Positions 46,018-49,841 of a DNA stretch of 49,841 nucleotides are shown here, piece by piece. Within the stretch, counting starts at the first letter, position 1. Every line of letters starts with the position of its first letter. The stretch comes from Desulfobacterales bacterium (GTDB lineage: Bacteria; Desulfobacterota; Desulfobacteria; Desulfobacterales; JAUYIZ01), in assembly GCA_030688615.1 (NCBI GenBank), contig JAUYIZ010000008.1:1-49841 (forward strand), in the 5' to 3' direction. The translations under genes were made by a program, and so were the position numbers. Below the pieces are notes generated by a model. It worked only from the letters and a program-made list of their open reading frames with translations. It searched no databases and was not told the DNA's origin.

Positions 46018-46326
46018 ATGAATAACAAAAAGCTTCCTCCTATTCATCCTGGAGAAATTCTTATGGGGGAATTTTTAGAGCCCATGGGAATCAGCCAATA
46101 TCGACTGGCAAAGGATATAAGTGTACCTCCCAGGCGTATAAACGAAATAGTTCATGGGAAAAGATCCATTACTGCAGATACTGCACTTCGTTTGGGACGG
46201 TTTTTCGGTATGTCACCTCAGTTTTGGTTAAATCTCCAGACTCGATATGATCTTGAAGTTACTGAAGACTTGCTTGAGTACCGGCTTGATGCTGAAGTAC
46301 ACGCTCTTCAAGTGCAAACAGGATAA
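46018..46326 (+). CDS. higA: HigA-family antitoxin (HTH XRE)
   Basis: IHPGEILMGEFLEPMGISQYRLAKDISVPPRRINEIVHGKRSITADTALRLGRFFG. Confidence 0.95.
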   Translation: MNNKKLPPIHPGEILMGEFLEPMGISQYRLAKDISVPPRRINEIVHGKRSITADTALRLGRFFGMSPQFWLNLQTRYDLEVTEDLLEYRLDAEVHALQVQTG

Positions 46327-46338
46327 TAGGTACTGAAG

Positions 46339-46400
46339 TTATAACCTTGCTCTTGCAGCGGATCGCAAAAAACCGCGCCCGCTGAAGGGCCACGTTGGAC
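46339..46400 (+). repeat. attC: Integron attC site 3 (62 bp)
   Basis: R'' TTATAAC; CTTGCTCTTGCAGCGG / CCGCTGAAGGGCCAC arms with single extrahelical G; R' GTTGGAC. Confidence 0.75.
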
Positions 46401-46470
46401 AGCATACACTTTATATGGTATCTTTCAATCATTATAAATATTAGCGATCAAAAGATTGAGGAGTAAGAAA

Positions 46471-46500
46471 TTGCCGGAAATCGCACGCTTTTTTGGTTTA
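46471..46500 (+). pseudogene. 5' end of a DUF4160-like gene, interrupted by IS4-family element
   Basis: ttg ccg gaa atc gca cgc ttt ttt ggt tta = MPEIARFFGL, hallmark DUF4160 N-terminus, preceded by gaggag SD; ends at the IS terminal repeat. Confidence 0.5.
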
Positions 46501-48207
46501 ACTCGATGTTCAAGTTTTTAGCCGCTAAAGCCCGCATTCTAATGCTGCGCTGCGATGTTTCAAAGATGGCGAAGGCTCGAACTTTCCAAACTTCCGATTC
46601 ACCATGTGTTTTGATGACAGATTTAGCGCTATCACATTATCTTCCAACGACTTGGCGAACTCTTTGAATCGCTCAACCGGCGCGTCTGACAAAATGACCT
46701 GCTCAAATGCGGCCAGCATGCCCTCTACCTTAACCTTTGCCGTCAGGCTACCTACAGTATATGCAGGCAGTTTGTTTTCTATCCGGGCCAGTTGGACAGG
46801 ATGAAAAAAGAGGCTATGATCTACCAGTAGGCTCAGAATCAGGCTTCGGCTTGATCCTTCTTCGCCGATCTGTTTGGTCAATTTGCCCCATCCTTCGTTG
46901 GCCTTCCAGTCCTGAAAAAAAACCTCGACCAGCCATCTTAAGGTATAGGCTTCCACAATATCTAATGTCCGCCAACTTAAATCAGAAGCAATGATATACC
47001 GATATTCATCTTCGCCCTCATATTTGAGTGCGATCACAAAGCGGTTTTTTCCATGAGCATGAACATGCAAACGAGCACTGCCGACGATTACCTTTATTTG
47101 CTCGCCTCCGCGCACTTCAATAGTTTGCTGTGTTCCAAGAAAGCTGGCAAAATAGTTTTCAACCGGCATGTTCTTATTCTTGAATCGGATAAGTTGGTTG
47201 GCGCGAATCTGACTGATGACCTGGATGCCGCCGAAAAGCCGGGAGGCTTGATCAAGAAACTCTTCAGTGCCGTACAGTGCATCGGTAAATACACATCGAA
47301 CGCGTATTTGCCGATGCGCTCTTTTGAATTGCTCAAGAAGTTTAAGAGCGATCTGGGGCATGGTTGGATAATTGTTGTCGCGACCGGGTCTGACCGGTCG
47401 CAGTTTCTTTGGCACCCCCTGCTTTCTAAGCTTTTTGTCATTTTTATGCCAAGCGCTCAAAGCCGGATCCGGCATATGAAAAGAAAAACCCACGGGTATC
47501 GTTATCTTCGGTGTAATCAAAACCAAAAACACGATACTCTGGCCCATGATGTAGCCGCCACTTGGCTTATCCTTGATTTTATGAACTTGAAAAATCTTCT
47601 TGGTCGATTTGGAGCGTCTTTTATCCGTGTCATCAATGCCGATATTGCCTTCGGTAATTCCATATCGCCGCAAAATTACACTCACACTCATTTGCAGCAA
47701 CAGATCCCAGGGTATCTTTGATTTGCGAAACATCCATGCCAGTACGCCAATACTATATTGTCCAATGCTTGCCCTTTGAAATCGTGCCCAGCATACCGAG
47801 TTGGTCACAATAATTGCCATCACACAAAATGACAGCCAGTATTGTTGAATCCGTGAAAGATTCTTTTCTGGGCAATGGGTTTGGATAGCTGTGTTCAATT
47901 CTCGCATATAATCTTTGATGAAGGGTAGCGGTTCTGCAATCAGCATATGGCTCCTCACTATATGTTGTGTTTGGAACCACATGCATACACTAGATATAGA
48001 CAAAAATCTAGTTTTAAATATCTTTAATTATTTCGATAGGTTATAAAATTACTTGCAATTATATCTCAAAAGCAATATAAAGAGTGCGGTAGCTGGCCGA
48101 ACAATATTACGATGAAGGTTTTGGCAGAAGCTGAATCCCGAGTATATTGCCAGACTCAGCTACCACTTTTTCATCCTTCCTCTGAGCCAAAAACTTGAAC
48201 ATCGAGT
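46501..48207 (-). mobile_element. IS4-family insertion sequence with 19-bp perfect terminal inverted repeats
   Basis: actcgatgttcaagttttt (46501-46519) / aaaaacttgaacatcgagt (48189-48207) flanking the transposase. Confidence 0.88.
46525..48003 (-). CDS. IS4-family DDE transposase
   Basis: IGIDDTDKRRSKSTKKIFQVHKIKD; VFTDALYGTEEFLDQ; YTLRWLVEVFFQDWKANEGWG. Confidence 0.92.
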   Translation of the reverse strand: MSISSVCMWFQTQHIVRSHMLIAEPLPFIKDYMRELNTAIQTHCPEKNLSRIQQYWLSFCVMAIIVTNSVCWARFQRASIGQYSIGVLAWMFRKSKIPWDLLLQMSVSVILRRYGITEGNIGIDDTDKRRSKSTKKIFQVHKIKDKPSGGYIMGQSIVFLVLITPKITIPVGFSFHMPDPALSAWHKNDKKLRKQGVPKKLRPVRPGRDNNYPTMPQIALKLLEQFKRAHRQIRVRCVFTDALYGTEEFLDQASRLFGGIQVISQIRANQLIRFKNKNMPVENYFASFLGTQQTIEVRGGEQIKVIVGSARLHVHAHGKNRFVIALKYEGEDEYRYIIASDLSWRTLDIVEAYTLRWLVEVFFQDWKANEGWGKLTKQIGEEGSSRSLILSLLVDHSLFFHPVQLARIENKLPAYTVGSLTAKVKVEGMLAAFEQVILSDAPVERFKEFAKSLEDNVIALNLSSKHMVNRKFGKFEPSPSLKHRSAALECGL

Positions 48208-49460
48208 ATAAGGGCGGCACAAAAGTCACCATGGAACATCCCGCATTGTCGGCGGGCAATCCGTGCCCGGGCTGTGAAAAGGGCAAAGTCTATGAGCTTG
48301 CCCTGCCTTCGGTGTTTGTGCATATCCAAGGCAACGCCCCGCTAAAAGCCACGGTTTATGAACGCATGCGGCTGCGTTGCAACCTTTGCGGCGAAATTTA
48401 CACGCCGCAGCTTCCTGCCGAAGTCGGTGACAAAAAACACGACGAATCGGCTGCGGCCATCGTGGCGGTTTTAAAATACGGCTGCGGCATGCCCTTTAAC
48501 CGGCTTGAAAAACTGCAGGCCAATCTGGGCAACCCTGTGCCGGCCTCCACCCAGTGGGACATTGTAAGCAGTGCGGCGGTGAGCCTTTCTCCGGTGCACG
48601 ATGCGCTGATAAGCTTTGCCGCCCAAGGCGAGCTGATTCACAACGACGACACCACCATGAAGGTGCTTTCCTTCATCAAGCAGCAGGATCCGGAAAACAC
48701 CCGCAAAGGCATCTACACCACCGGCCTGGTCAGCAAATGGCAGGATCGTCAGATCGCGCTTTTCATGACCGGCCGCAACCATGCCGGAGAGAACCTCAGC
48801 GTGCTTTTAAAGCGCCGGGCAAGCGGTCTTTCTCCGCCCATTCAGATGTGCGACGGGGCCAGCCGCAACGCATCCAAAGATTTTGAAGCGATCATGTCAA
48901 ACTGCATGTCTCATGCCCGCAGGCAATTTGTCGAGATCGTGGAAAGCTTCCCGGATGACTGCGCCTATGTGATCGAGCACCTGGGAAAGGTGTACCACCA
49001 TGATGCCATGGCCAAAGAACAGAAGCTGTCGCCGGAGCAGCGGCTGTTATCCCATCAGCAAAACAGCAGGCCGGTTATGGCTGAGCTTGAATCCTGGTGC
49101 AGGCGGCAAATGGATGACAAGATCGTTGAACCCAACTCCGGGCTCGGAAAAGCCATCAACTATATGCTCAAGCGCTGGCAGAATCTGACCCGGTTCCTGA
49201 TGACAGCGGGCGTTCCGCTGGACAACAACCTATGTGAAAGAGCGTTAAAATATGCAATCTGTCATCGAAAGAACGCATTGTTTTATAAGACTCAAAGGGG
49301 GGCCAATGTGGGGGATCTGTTCATGAGCCTGATCCACACCTGTCAACTGGCCGGGGTCAACCCCCTTGAGTATCTCAAATGGCTGCTGAAAAATGCGCGG
49401 CAGCTGGAAAAATCCCCTGAAACCTTTATGCCCTGGAATTACGGCCAGTCAATGTCTTGA
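48208..49460 (+). pseudogene. IS66-family transposase, 5'-truncated
   Basis: CPGCEKGKVYE...MRLRCNLCGEIYTP; LIHNDDTTMKVL; SHARRQFVEI; VPLDNNLCERALKYAICHRKNALFYKTQRGA. N-terminal region missing at the IS4 end. Confidence 0.88.
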
Positions 49461-49466
49461 TCTTCA

Positions 49467-49499
49467 CCCCGGCGGATGGCGCTTAAACCTCCGCCGGGG
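49467..49499. repeat. Perfect 10-bp inverted repeat after IS66 transposase
   Basis: CCCCGGCGGA (49467-49476) / TCCGCCGGGG (49490-49499). Confidence 0.7.
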
Positions 49500-49604
49500 C
49501 CATCTTCACCAAACCCGGACTACAAATACTGAACAGAGACCCCGCACCGGCCTGGACGTATGCCCGTAAACTGGAATACCGGTCATTTTTAAATATTTTT
49601 TGGG

Positions 49605-49841
49605 CTACGCACCACTGCCGAAAGGACACATCCGTCCTGCATAGCGACGTTTCTTGTACTCTCCGTCGACAAGGTCTTCCTTATCGCTGATGCGAACCTT
49701 GACACCTCCGACAACGATGACCTTCTCGGTGACACCGCGCCCCTTGCCTCGTGTTCGGCCACCGACGTAGGTCTCGTCCAGCTCGACGGGGTAGCATTGT
49801 AGATTGCCGTCCACGTCTTCGCCCTCGCCTATCTTGCTTCG
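49605..49841 (-). pseudogene. IS1595-family transposase fragment, extends beyond the window
   Basis: VELDETYVGGRTRGKGRGVTEKVIVVGGVKVRISDKEDLVDGEYKKRRYAGRM then divergence and stop. Confidence 0.8.

Larger units (their letters stand above)
45652..46394 (+). mobile_element. Integron gene cassette 3 (HigBA toxin-antitoxin)
   Basis: 5' end TTATAA complementary to R'' TTATAAC of attC 3. Confidence 0.78.

Noticed and set aside
47053-47721. 222-aa plus-strand ORF inside the IS4-family element
   Set aside because: Antisense to the transposase, no recognisable domain

Overview
The window reads as a Desulfobacterota-like chromosome segment (lineage inferred from gene style only). No rRNA, tRNA or CRISPR was recognised. 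(1) ~0-6.2 kb: sugar transferase, RRM protein, cold-shock protein, ACR3 arsenite permease, MFS exporter and an orphan ABC solute-binding protein. (2) ~6.4-26.6 kb and 34.1-41.8 kb: a probable anaerobic aromatic/organic acid locus. It has five full-length UbiD-family decarboxylases plus a UbiD C-terminal remnant, a CocE-like hydrolase, two complete tripartite tricarboxylate transporter sets, an MFS transporter and two benzoate-CoA-ligase-like enzymes. It also has two copies of an unusual molybdoenzyme: a xanthine-oxidase-type FAD subunit next to a protein fusing a xanthine-oxidase-type [2Fe-2S] domain to a DMSO-reductase-type Mo subunit. The module FAD subunit / Fe-S-Mo fusion / UbiD / CoA ligase occurs twice in cyclically permuted order. 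(3) ~26.7-34.1 kb: a selenium-linked operon (ArsR-rhodanese, SelD, TauE/SafE permease, MMPL transporter, DUF2892 protein, LolA-like protein, outer-membrane protein). Two genes appear to contain in-frame UGA (Sec) codons missed by the ORF track: selD and a small DUF2892 protein. (4) ~41.9-49.8 kb: an AT-richer mobile region. It has a truncated integron integrase and three gene cassettes with recognisable attC sites whose R'' boxes exactly complement the 5' ends of their own cassettes (retropepsin-like + methyltransferase; BrnT-type TA; HigBA TA). A fourth cassette is cut by an IS4-family element, followed by truncated IS66 and IS1595 remnants. All family calls come from motif recognition by eye; no searches were run.
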